Assembly (NCBI RefSeq): GCF_000024925.1
Contig: NC_013521.1
Span: 3,596,001 to 3,660,000, forward strand
Length of the DNA: 64,000 bases
Source of the DNA: Sanguibacter keddieii DSM 10542
Lineage (GTDB): Bacteria; Actinomycetota; Actinomycetes; Actinomycetales; Cellulomonadaceae
Reading direction: 5' to 3'
The notes beneath the pieces were generated by a model that saw only the letters and a list, made by a program, of their open reading frames with translations, had not been told where the DNA came from and did no database searches. Below, in pieces: positions 1 through 7,676 of this stretch (position 1 is the first letter of the stretch; each line of letters opens with the position of its first letter). The position numbers and the translations under genes were made by a program.

Positions 1-1259
1 CCTTCGCGGTGCGCGGCCGGTGCCTGCTCATCGGCGGGCCCGGTCGCGGCAAGACCGCGAGCGCCGTGCTCATGGGCGTCCTCGCCGGGTACCCGATCAA
101 GGACGTCCGGCGCGCGATGCAGCACGGCCACCCGCAGCTGACGGTCTCGGACATGTTCGGCACGCCGCTGCCCAAGGACCTCGTGCAGGCCGACTCCCTC
201 GGTGACGTGGACGTGGCCTGGCGCTCGTGGCTGGGCATGCGCGTCAAGATCGTCGACGAGTACAACCGCATCCCGACCCGCACGCAGTCCGCTCTGCTCA
301 CCGTGCTCGCGGACGGCTACGTCGAGGTGTTCGACCAGTTCTACGAGACGGGCGAGTCGGCCTGGTACCTCACGGCCAACGACGACGCGGGCGGCGGCAC
401 GTACCAGGTGGTCGAGGCGCTGCGCGACCGGATCGACGTCGTGGTGCACGCCCTGCCCTTCAACAACAGGTTCCTCGGCGACCTCGTGGCCCGGGCAGAG
501 CAGGGCATCCACCCGGAGCGCGCGGTGCCCGAGTCGATCGTCTTCGACGACGCCCAGCACGAGCGCCTGCACCGCGAGGTCACCGCCGTGCAGATCGAGC
601 GGCCCGTGCGGCGCCGTCTGGAGTTCTTCGCGAGCCAGCTCGAGCTGCTCGAGGGGTCCGCGTGGCAGTTCGAGTACCGCACCAAGGACACCGCGCGGCT
701 GGCCGGCATCGACCCGCACCTGGTGGCGCAGTCGGACACCGGGCGCGACAGGCTCTCCGACATCGGTGCCCAGACGCTCAACGGGCTCTCGGTCCGCGCC
801 CTCCAGTCGCTCGTGGCCTACGCGAAGGCGATGGCGTACTTCCGAGGACGCTCGAGCGTCGGGCTCGACGACCTGCGCGCCGTGCTGCCCTTCGTGCTGC
901 ACGACAAGCTGGTCCCCGACCAGCAGTCGACCGTCTTCGACGACGCCGAGCGCGAGCCGCTGCGCTCCGACCGCGTCTCGTGGATCCGGTCGATGTTCGA
1001 CGACGCCTGCGCCCAGTACGACGCCTACGGCCTCGACCAGGACGACCCCGTCGGGCAGGTCCTCGACGAGGTCCAGGCCGGGCTCGACTCCCTCGGCGAG
1101 GACGTGGTGCTCGACCGGATGCGGCGGATCGAGCAGATCCTCGCCGGCTGGGAGGGCTCGGGCAAGCTCCACGGGCACGTGTACGAGGATGCCCTCGTGC
1201 TCAAGTACGCCCACCAGCGGTACACGAACTACCTGTCGTGGCTGCGCTGGGACCGCTGA
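1..1259 (+). CDS. MoxR-type AAA+ ATPase (5' partial)
   Basis: The reading frame is open to the left edge, so the N-terminus lies outside the window. Visible are a Walker A motif (GGPGRGKT, residues 9-16 counted from the GTG at position 9), a Walker B with catalytic Asp83-Glu84 (IVDEYNR) and a sensor-1 Asn124 (LTAND), followed by an ALRDRID block, all typical of MoxR/RavA AAA+ ATPases. MoxR proteins act as chaperone-like ATPases with vWA-domain partners, and a vWA protein is encoded two genes downstream. The C-terminal part is helical and has no obvious extra domain. The stop overlaps the next ATG (TGATG), so the two genes are translationally coupled. The assignment to AAA+/MoxR is firm. The substrate is unknown. 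Confidence 0.9.
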   Translation, partial: FAVRGRCLLIGGPGRGKTASAVLMGVLAGYPIKDVRRAMQHGHPQLTVSDMFGTPLPKDLVQADSLGDVDVAWRSWLGMRVKIVDEYNRIPTRTQSALLTVLADGYVEVFDQFYETGESAWYLTANDDAGGGTYQVVEALRDRIDVVVHALPFNNRFLGDLVARAEQGIHPERAVPESIVFDDAQHERLHREVTAVQIERPVRRRLEFFASQLELLEGSAWQFEYRTKDTARLAGIDPHLVAQSDTGRDRLSDIGAQTLNGLSVRALQSLVAYAKAMAYFRGRSSVGLDDLRAVLPFVLHDKLVPDQQSTVFDDAEREPLRSDRVSWIRSMFDDACAQYDAYGLDQDDPVGQVLDEVQAGLDSLGEDVVLDRMRRIEQILAGWEGSGKLHGHVYEDALVLKYAHQRYTNYLSWLRWDR

Positions 1260-2452
1260 TGGACGTGACCCGCGGAGCCAGCGTGACCGCATCGGCCCCT
1301 GCCGCAGAGGCAGAGTCAGGGGCTGGGTCGGCCCCCGCCTCGCCGTGGCAGGAGCAGCTCGTCGCCCAGCGCGAGGTGCTCAACTCGCGGGTCGCGGCAG
1401 CCCGCTCGGCGGGTGCGCCGGTGGACGCGCTCCGTGCGGCGCTCGTCGAGATGGCCCCGGCAGCCGACCACCTCGCCCGGTCGATGGCCGAACCGGGCGC
1501 CTTCGCCCGGGCGGTGCTCCCGATCGTCGACGCGGTCGTCCGCCTCGTGGCCCGGCGGGCGTGGCACGAGTCCTCGGCCGAGCGGTGGGCGATGCTCGGC
1601 GTCGTGCCCTTCGTGGCACGGGCCGTGTCCCGCTCCCCCGAGACGACGATCGACGTCGTGGTGCAGGGCGCGGCCCGGACGGTGCGCGGCGCGGACCTCG
1701 GTGCCTGGGGTCGCCGTCTGGCGGCTGCCGACGTGCACCTGCCCGACGACGAGTCCTTCCGGCGCGCCGCAGCAGTCGCCGCGTGGCGGTCCGGGTTCGT
1801 GCGCGTCCGGCAGGCGGCTCTCGATGCCGCCGAGCAGCTGCCCGACGCAGCGCTCCAGGCGCTGCTCGACCTTCCGGCACCCACGGTGCCCGGCCACGGC
1901 GAGGTGGCCACCGGTCCCCGGCAGGTGCTGGAGGGCAACACGGTCGACCCCTTCTGGTGGCCGGGGTCCCCGACCTCTGGGCCGCTCGCACGCGCCGGAG
2001 GGTTCCGCGGCAGCGGTGGCCCCTGGGTCGGGGTTCCCGTCGTGGTCGGCCGGCACCAGGCGCTCACCCCGACATGGCAGGTCTGGGCCGACGACCAGCC
2101 CTGGGTCGTCGTCGCCGACGTCCACGGCACCGCCGTCCTGCGCGACCACGTGGCCCGGGCAGACGAGGCGCCCGGGGCGGTCGGCACGTCAGGATCAGCG
2201 GGCACGGCTGGCACGGCTGACGCCGCCGACGGGCCCGACGCGTCCGGCGCTGCCGTCGCCACCGACGCGCTGCCGCACCAGCTCCTGGCCGCCGTGTCGC
2301 AGCACCTCGGCTCCGACGACCGGCTGACCGGCGTCAGCCCGTCCCGGCCGCTGGCAGCGGCCCGAGGTACGCTCACGGTCCTCGTGTCCCAGCAGACCTC
2401 GTACCGCCTCGAGCTCGTGCGGCTCGACCTGGCCAGCAGGGACCTGTGGTGA
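1259..2452 (+). CDS. conserved operon protein of unknown function, 397 aa
   Basis: The ATG overlaps the stop of the MoxR gene and the stop overlaps the GTG of the metallopeptidase gene, so this is a core operon member. An Ala-rich N-terminal tail is followed by a helical first half. The centre holds an aromatic/glycine block, FWWPGSP and FRGSGGPWVGVPVV (about residues 225-265), and the C-terminal part is predicted beta-rich with a low-complexity Gly/Thr/Ala linker near residue 305-330. I recognise no enzyme motif, signal peptide or membrane segment. Its place between a MoxR ATPase and a vWA protein resembles accessory proteins of the computationally described MoxR-vWA-beta-propeller (bpX) ternary systems. 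That link is inference and needs a profile search. Confidence 0.75.
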   Translation: MDVTRGASVTASAPAAEAESGAGSAPASPWQEQLVAQREVLNSRVAAARSAGAPVDALRAALVEMAPAADHLARSMAEPGAFARAVLPIVDAVVRLVARRAWHESSAERWAMLGVVPFVARAVSRSPETTIDVVVQGAARTVRGADLGAWGRRLAAADVHLPDDESFRRAAAVAAWRSGFVRVRQAALDAAEQLPDAALQALLDLPAPTVPGHGEVATGPRQVLEGNTVDPFWWPGSPTSGPLARAGGFRGSGGPWVGVPVVVGRHQALTPTWQVWADDQPWVVVADVHGTAVLRDHVARADEAPGAVGTSGSAGTAGTADAADGPDASGAAVATDALPHQLLAAVSQHLGSDDRLTGVSPSRPLAAARGTLTVLVSQQTSYRLELVRLDLASRDLW

Positions 2453-4380
2453 GACGGCGGGGCAGGGCCGCTGACGGCCCCGAGGAGACACCCCCGACCG
2501 CGCTGCCACGCCCCGTCGAGCGCGCCGCAGCGCCCGACGACGCCCGCTTCGCCGCGCTGCGTGCCGCATGGTCCGCCGCGTGGCCCGAGGCCCTCGGGGC
2601 ATGGGGGCGGTTCACCCGCCTGCACCCGCCGCGGCTGCTGGGAGCAGGCGCGGTCAGTGGCGCGTCCAGCTTCGCGTGGTTCAGCCTCGGCGACGTCGAG
2701 GTGACGGTCGACCTCGAGCAGGTGCTCGACCTCGGCATCGAGGACCACGCCGTCGCCGTGCTCGCGCACGAGATCGGGCACCACGTGCACGCCCCGGGCG
2801 ACATGCTCACCGCCGGCAAGATGACCGTCCAGGCACGTCTCGGCCTGGTCGACCTCGACGACCGGGTCGGCCTCGTCACCAACCTGTGGTCGGACATGCT
2901 CATCAACGACCGGCTGCAGACCCGCGCCGGGATCGACATGGTCTCGCTGTGGCGCCGGCTCGGGCCCCCGCAGGGTGACGTCATGCGGCTCGTGCTGCGC
3001 ACCGACGAGATCCTCTGGTCGCTGCCCGCCGGCACGCTCACCGGTCCGGGACCGCAGCACGACGCCGAGGCACAGCTGCTCTCCCGGCTGGTGCGCACCT
3101 ACGCGGAGAACCCCGTCGACGGTGTCGGCGGCTTCGCGATGGTGCTGCGGCCCTTCCTCGTCCAGGACACCGCCCCCGGTGGCGGCCAGACCGTCGCGGA
3201 CCTGCGGTGCGCCCAGCACGAGCACCCGGGCACGCCCGTGCCCGGGCTCGCGACCGACGGCGGTGCGATGCGCCTGCCCGTGCACCCCGCGCTCGACCGC
3301 AGCGTCGTCGGCGACCTCGGCCGCGCGGAGAGCGACACCGCACCCGAGGGCGGGCTCCTGCCCGACCCGTCCCCCACGCAGAGCCGCGGGAGCACCCTGA
3401 CACCGGCCGACTACACGGCCGTGCTGCAGTCGCTGGGGGTCGCGACCACCCCGGAGGCCGCGGCGATCGCCTGGTACCGCGAGCACGCCGCCCGCCACCT
3501 CGTCCCCTTCCCGACCACCACCCAGCCCTCCGCGCCCGAGACGCTGCTCGGCGGGCTCGACCCCTGGGAGACCGGCGACGACCTCGCCGACGTCGACTGG
3601 ACCGCCACGATGCTCGCCTCACCCGTCGTCGTCCCCGGGATGACCACGGTGCGCCGGCACCTCGACACCACGACGTCGACCGAGACCGAGGACCAGCCGG
3701 TCGACCTCGACCTCTACCTCGACTCCTCCGGCTCCATGCCCGACCCGCGCCACCAGCCGGCACCCATCGCCCTGGCCGGGGCCGTGCTCGCGCTGTCCGC
3801 CCTGCGCAGCGGCGCCCGCGTCCAGGCCACCACCTGGAGCGGACCGCAGCAGGTCGCCGGGACGGACGGGTTCACGCGCGACGCGACCGCGGTCATGTCA
3901 GCCGTGGTCGCGTACTTCGGGGGCGGCACGTCGTTCCCCGTGCCGCTGCTCGAGAGGACACACCTCGGCGGTGCTGGGATCGTGGGTGGCCGGGGCGCGA
4001 GGGACGGTGCTCACGAGGCGCGTCACCCGACGGCACGGCGACCTGGACCGGGCACCGACCACAGCTCCGGCACCGGCACCGGCACCGGCTCCGGGCAGCA
4101 CCGTCGCCGGCACATCGCCGTGATCTCCGACAGCGGGGTCGTGAGCATGTTCAGCGACTCCTGGCGCCTCCCGGAAGGCTTCGACCCGCTCACCACGTCG
4201 GCAGCCCGCGCGGTGCGCGCCGCCGGCGGGGGCGGGTCCCTGGTGCTCAACGTCGCCGAACCACCCGACCGCTACGTCGACATGGCCCCGGGGTACGCGG
4301 TGTACACCGTGACGTCCTGGGACGACGTCGTCCCCTTCGCGAGAGACCTCGCCCGCACCCTCTGGGGGCAGAACGCATGA
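2446..4380 (+). CDS. zinc metallopeptidase-like / vWA domain fusion protein
   Basis: This is a 644-aa protein in two parts. The N-terminal half has a canonical HExxH zinc motif, HEIGH (His108, Glu109, His112). The C-terminal half is a von Willebrand A domain with an intact MIDAS DxSxS motif (Asp426, Ser428, Ser430 in LDSSGSM). This architecture resembles DUF2201/COG3864 putative metallopeptidase-vWA proteins that accompany MoxR ATPases. The vWA core is interrupted near residues 505-550 by a Gly/Arg/His-rich, probably disordered insertion that includes Gly-Thr repeats. Translation could start at GTG 2446 or GTG 2449; both overlap the preceding stop. The likely role is an ATPase-remodelled effector or adaptor. 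Peptidase activity is plausible but not shown. Confidence 0.85.
   Translation: MVRRRGRAADGPEETPPTALPRPVERAAAPDDARFAALRAAWSAAWPEALGAWGRFTRLHPPRLLGAGAVSGASSFAWFSLGDVEVTVDLEQVLDLGIEDHAVAVLAHEIGHHVHAPGDMLTAGKMTVQARLGLVDLDDRVGLVTNLWSDMLINDRLQTRAGIDMVSLWRRLGPPQGDVMRLVLRTDEILWSLPAGTLTGPGPQHDAEAQLLSRLVRTYAENPVDGVGGFAMVLRPFLVQDTAPGGGQTVADLRCAQHEHPGTPVPGLATDGGAMRLPVHPALDRSVVGDLGRAESDTAPEGGLLPDPSPTQSRGSTLTPADYTAVLQSLGVATTPEAAAIAWYREHAARHLVPFPTTTQPSAPETLLGGLDPWETGDDLADVDWTATMLASPVVVPGMTTVRRHLDTTTSTETEDQPVDLDLYLDSSGSMPDPRHQPAPIALAGAVLALSALRSGARVQATTWSGPQQVAGTDGFTRDATAVMSAVVAYFGGGTSFPVPLLERTHLGGAGIVGGRGARDGAHEARHPTARRPGPGTDHSSGTGTGTGSGQHRRRHIAVISDSGVVSMFSDSWRLPEGFDPLTTSAARAVRAAGGGGSLVLNVAEPPDRYVDMAPGYAVYTVTSWDDVVPFARDLARTLWGQNA
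4065..4094 (+). repeat. CACCGG/CTCCGG hexanucleotide tandem repeat inside the vWA gene
   Basis: Five consecutive hexamers, three exact CACCGG flanked by CTCCGG variants, encode alternating Gly-Thr/Ser in the linker inserted in the vWA domain. Unit length is a multiple of three, so gain or loss of units would change linker length without a frameshift. Confidence 0.7.
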
Positions 4381-5063
4381 CCACGCCCGACGGACTCGTC
4401 GACCCCACCCGCCCGCTGCAGCCCGGTCCGACGCTCGCGACGGTCATGCAGCGCATCGCGACCACGCCTGCGGACCGGCTCCCCGCGCCGGGGACCCTCG
4501 ACGCCCTCCGTCCGCAGCCGGGGCGTGCCGTCGTCGACCCGACCGCCGTCGTCGCTGACGCCGTCGCCGACCTCGCACCGACCGCGCGACGGTCCCACGA
4601 GCAGCTCACCTGGCTGCGCACCTTCTTCTCCGCCCCCGGCGACGCCGGAGACCAGCGGGCCCGGGCCGCGCTCGTGGTCACCTGGGTCCTCGACGACCCG
4701 GCGCTGCGCGTCACCCCGGCGCTCGCCGAGGTGCTCGTCGACGGTCGTCGTGCCACCGACTGGGCCCTCACCGTCGTCTCCCGGGTCGCGACCGTCCTCG
4801 CCCCCGTCCTCGACCCGCAGACCTGGCCCAGCACCACCGCCACCCGCGAGGAGGCAGCCCGCGCGGTCCTACGGGCCTGCGGGCTGCACCCGGGTGACGA
4901 GACCGCCGTCGACGCCGAGGCGCGGTGGCAGACGGTCAGCACGGCCATCCAGCGAGTCGTGCTCGCCCAGCTCGCCGAGGAGGCCCAGCGCACCGAAGAG
5001 CTCCAGCGTGCCCTCGCCGCCCGCCGCGCCAAGGAGGCTGCAGCGCAGGTGAGCCATGTCTGA
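4377..5063 (+). CDS. helical operon protein of unknown function, 228 aa
   Basis: The ATG overlaps the previous stop (ATGA), and the 3' end overlaps the next ORF by 8 nt. The sequence is acidic and predicted almost entirely alpha-helical, ending in a charged Glu/Arg/Ala helix (about residues 195-225) that could form a coiled coil. No catalytic motif, signal sequence or membrane segment is seen. Its strict coupling to the MoxR and vWA genes suggests a structural or adaptor subunit of the same complex. The function is not recognised. Confidence 0.75.
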   Translation: MTTPDGLVDPTRPLQPGPTLATVMQRIATTPADRLPAPGTLDALRPQPGRAVVDPTAVVADAVADLAPTARRSHEQLTWLRTFFSAPGDAGDQRARAALVVTWVLDDPALRVTPALAEVLVDGRRATDWALTVVSRVATVLAPVLDPQTWPSTTATREEAARAVLRACGLHPGDETAVDAEARWQTVSTAIQRVVLAQLAEEAQRTEELQRALAARRAKEAAAQVSHV

Positions 5064-6702
5064 GGTCGACGGGGCTGCCAGCGCGTCGGGCGACGGCAGC
5101 TCTGGCTCTCCCGACGCCCGGCCGCTGCCCCGCGGCGTGCCCGACGCCGCGCTCGCCGAGTACGAGGCGCTCGCCGCCGTCGCGCTCACCGACGCCGAGC
5201 GCTGGCCGCTCCTCGACGCCGACGGCTTCGCCAGGCTGCAGACCGTCCGTGACCACCCGCACGCGCCCGAGTGGGTGCACGTCTGCGGCGACCGCGTCGT
5301 CCCCGACGACGTCCCGCTGCTCGCCCGCCGGGCCGACGAGACCATCGACCGCACGTGGGAGCCGCAGGAGGAGACCTGGGCACGCCCCACGTGGGTCGAC
5401 GCCCTGGTCGACCGGGTCGCGACCACCGTCCCCCGCTACCGCGCCCAGGCGCGCCGGGACGGACGAGCACCGCGCACCCTGGACGACGTCGCACCCGTGT
5501 CACGCGAGGACCTGCTGCGCGACCTCGCGTCCTTCGTCCCGGTCGACGTCCCGCTCGACAGAGTCCTCGAGGGGTCGAGCTCCGGCAGCACCGGCGCCGC
5601 GCTCGTCGTACCGCTGCACCCGCTGTCGACCGCCGCCGAGGTCGTCTACCTCACCGCCCTCGCAGCGCAGGCCGGCGTCACCTGGGAGCCCGAGCCCGGA
5701 CGGGCGTGCCTGCTCAACGTCGTCGACCAGCGGACGGCCTTCACCTACGCCTCCGCCCTCACCACCAAGGGCGGCGCCCCGATGGCCCGGATCAACGTGC
5801 ACCCCGACGGCTGGCGCTCCCCCGGGGACCGCGAGGCCTTCCTCGCCGACGTCGACGCCCAGGTCCTCAGCGGCAACCCCCTGTCGCTCCTCGCCCTCGC
5901 CGACCTCGACGTCGACCTGCACCCGCTCGTCGTGGTCTCCGGCGCCGCGCACCTGACCCCGGGCGCACGCCGACGCCTCGAAGGTCGGTGGGGCGTCCCC
6001 GTCGTCGACGTCTACGGGACCCGGGAGGCCGGGCTCGTCGCCGCAGACCTCGACGGGGCACGGGCAGCCGACGGCAGCACCCGCCACACCGTTCTTCCGC
6101 GACGCTTCCACGTCGAGGTCCTCGACACCGACGGGGCGCCCGTCCCCGACGGGGAGCGGGGCGACGTGGTGGTCACCGTGGACGACAACCCCTACCTGCC
6201 GCTGCTCCGCTACCGCACCGGCGACACCGCGGCACTGGTCCGCGAGCGCGGCGAGGACGGCCGGTGGCGGACCGTGCTGCTCGGTCTCGAAGGACGCGCG
6301 GCGGTACGGTTTCAGACCGCCGACGGCCGCTGGGTCCCGTCGGTCGACACCACCCAGCTGCTCCAGGCCTACGGTCTCGCCGCGTGGCACCTGCACCAGG
6401 ACGCCGACGGCACGGTCCGGCTCGCCGCCCTGCCCGCACGGCCGCACGAGGCAGCAGGTGGCAGGCACGCTGCTCCGGGTGGCGGGGCTGCTGGTCCCGG
6501 CGGCGGGTCTGCTGCTCCCGGCGGCGGGGCCGGTCCGACGGGTGGGTGGGCCAGCACGACCGGTGGCTGGTCCGGGGCGTCGGCGCTCGACGCTGCGCTG
6601 CGTGCGCTGCTCGGCCGAGAGGTGACCACCAGCGTCGTGACCCGACCTCGGGACCTCGGTCCCGGGGCGAAGCGTCGCTTCAGCTCCGACCTCGACGTGT
6701 AG
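5056..6702 (+). CDS. adenylate-forming enzyme, phenylacetate-CoA ligase-like
   Basis: The 548-aa protein shows the hallmarks of ANL adenylating enzymes closest in style to PaaK/CapK: a Ser/Gly/Thr phosphate loop (SSGSTG, residues 175-180), an A5-type YGTREAG motif starting at Tyr320 and a YRTGD motif at residues 386-390 (A7). The family activates a carboxylate as an acyl-AMP. The C-terminal lid is atypical: about 40 residues of Gly/Ala/Pro-rich repeats (near 465-505) precede a short end domain containing RDLGPGAKRRF. The terminal Lys could be the A10-type lysine, but this is uncertain. It is the last gene of the MoxR/vWA operon. The acyl substrate and acceptor are unknown, and protein modification is one possibility given its partners. 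Confidence 0.8.
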   Translation: MSEVDGAASASGDGSSGSPDARPLPRGVPDAALAEYEALAAVALTDAERWPLLDADGFARLQTVRDHPHAPEWVHVCGDRVVPDDVPLLARRADETIDRTWEPQEETWARPTWVDALVDRVATTVPRYRAQARRDGRAPRTLDDVAPVSREDLLRDLASFVPVDVPLDRVLEGSSSGSTGAALVVPLHPLSTAAEVVYLTALAAQAGVTWEPEPGRACLLNVVDQRTAFTYASALTTKGGAPMARINVHPDGWRSPGDREAFLADVDAQVLSGNPLSLLALADLDVDLHPLVVVSGAAHLTPGARRRLEGRWGVPVVDVYGTREAGLVAADLDGARAADGSTRHTVLPRRFHVEVLDTDGAPVPDGERGDVVVTVDDNPYLPLLRYRTGDTAALVRERGEDGRWRTVLLGLEGRAAVRFQTADGRWVPSVDTTQLLQAYGLAAWHLHQDADGTVRLAALPARPHEAAGGRHAAPGGGAAGPGGGSAAPGGGAGPTGGWASTTGGWSGASALDAALRALLGREVTTSVVTRPRDLGPGAKRRFSSDLDV

Positions 6703-6881
6703 TCGCAGGTCACAGGACTGCGGGTCACCCCAGGGCGCTCCCAGCCCCCTCTCAGGGTCGGGTCAGGGGCGTCCCCCATTCCGGTGCGGTCCGCCGCGCG
6801 CCAGGATGGTCGCAGGAGCACGGGTCCGCGCCGAGGCGCACCGTGCCGTCGCCGTCCGCACCAGCAGAGAAGAGCCCGGCC

Positions 6882-7676
6882 ATGTCACCCACCGCCAGCA
6901 CCGCCTCCGTCCCGCCCGCGGGCGCGGCGGACGCGTCCGACGCCATCGCGTCGGCCCGCGGCCTCACCAAGACCTACGGCAAGGGCTCGACGGTCGTCCG
7001 CGCCCTCGACGGCGTCGACGTCGACTTCGCCCGGGGGCAGTTCACCGCGATCATGGGGCCGTCAGGCTCCGGCAAGTCGACGCTCATGCACTGCATGGCG
7101 GGGCTCGACACCCCGACCTCGGGCACCGTCGTCGTCGACGGCCTCACGGTCTCCTCGATGAACCAGCGCCAGCTCACCCGGTTGCGGCGCACCCAGCTCG
7201 GCTTCATCTTCCAGTCCTTCAACCTCGTGCCGACCCTGACGGCCGAGGAGAACATCACGCTGCCCCTCGACATCGCCCGGACACCGGTCGACCGGGCGTA
7301 CCTCGCCGAGGTGGTCGAGGCCGTGGGCCTCGGAGACCGCCTGAAGCACCGTCCGTCCGAGCTCTCGGGCGGTCAGCAGCAGCGCGTGGCGTGCGCCCGT
7401 GCACTCGTGTCCAAGCCGTCCGTGGTGTTCGCCGACGAGCCGACCGGGAACCTCGACTCCACGTCCTCGCGCGAGGTGCTGTCGTTCCTGAGGTCCTCGG
7501 TCGACGACCTCGGTCAGTCGGTCGTCATGGTCACCCACGACCCCGTCGCCGCGAGCAACGCCCACCGGGTGCTGTTCCTCGCCGACGGCCAGATCGTCGC
7601 CGAGCTCACCGAGCCCACCCCGGACACCGTCCTCGAGGTCCTCGGCTCGCTCTCGCGCGGGACGGCGGGCGACTGA
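6882..7676 (+). CDS. ABC transporter ATP-binding protein (MacB/LolD type)
   Basis: The 264-aa ATPase has Walker A GPSGSGKST (59-67), signature LSGGQ (161-165), Walker B with Asp185-Glu186 and the FADEPTGNLDS stretch typical of the LolD/MacB/FtsE branch. The ATG is preceded by a purine-rich AGAGAAGAG ribosome-binding site. The stop overlaps the permease start (TGATG), so the two are co-translated. In Gram-positive bacteria such pairs work as mechanotransmission transporters for peptides, lipoprotein-like substrates or antibiotics. No sensor kinase lies beside it, so the substrate cannot be stated. Confidence 0.93.
   Translation: MSPTASTASVPPAGAADASDAIASARGLTKTYGKGSTVVRALDGVDVDFARGQFTAIMGPSGSGKSTLMHCMAGLDTPTSGTVVVDGLTVSSMNQRQLTRLRRTQLGFIFQSFNLVPTLTAEENITLPLDIARTPVDRAYLAEVVEAVGLGDRLKHRPSELSGGQQQRVACARALVSKPSVVFADEPTGNLDSTSSREVLSFLRSSVDDLGQSVVMVTHDPVAASNAHRVLFLADGQIVAELTEPTPDTVLEVLGSLSRGTAGD

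Noticed and set aside
202-3498. Long ORFs in other frames and on the minus strand across the MoxR operon
   Set aside because: They are Arg/Pro/Ser-rich shadows caused by high GC, with no domain motifs, and they oppose genes with clear catalytic motifs.
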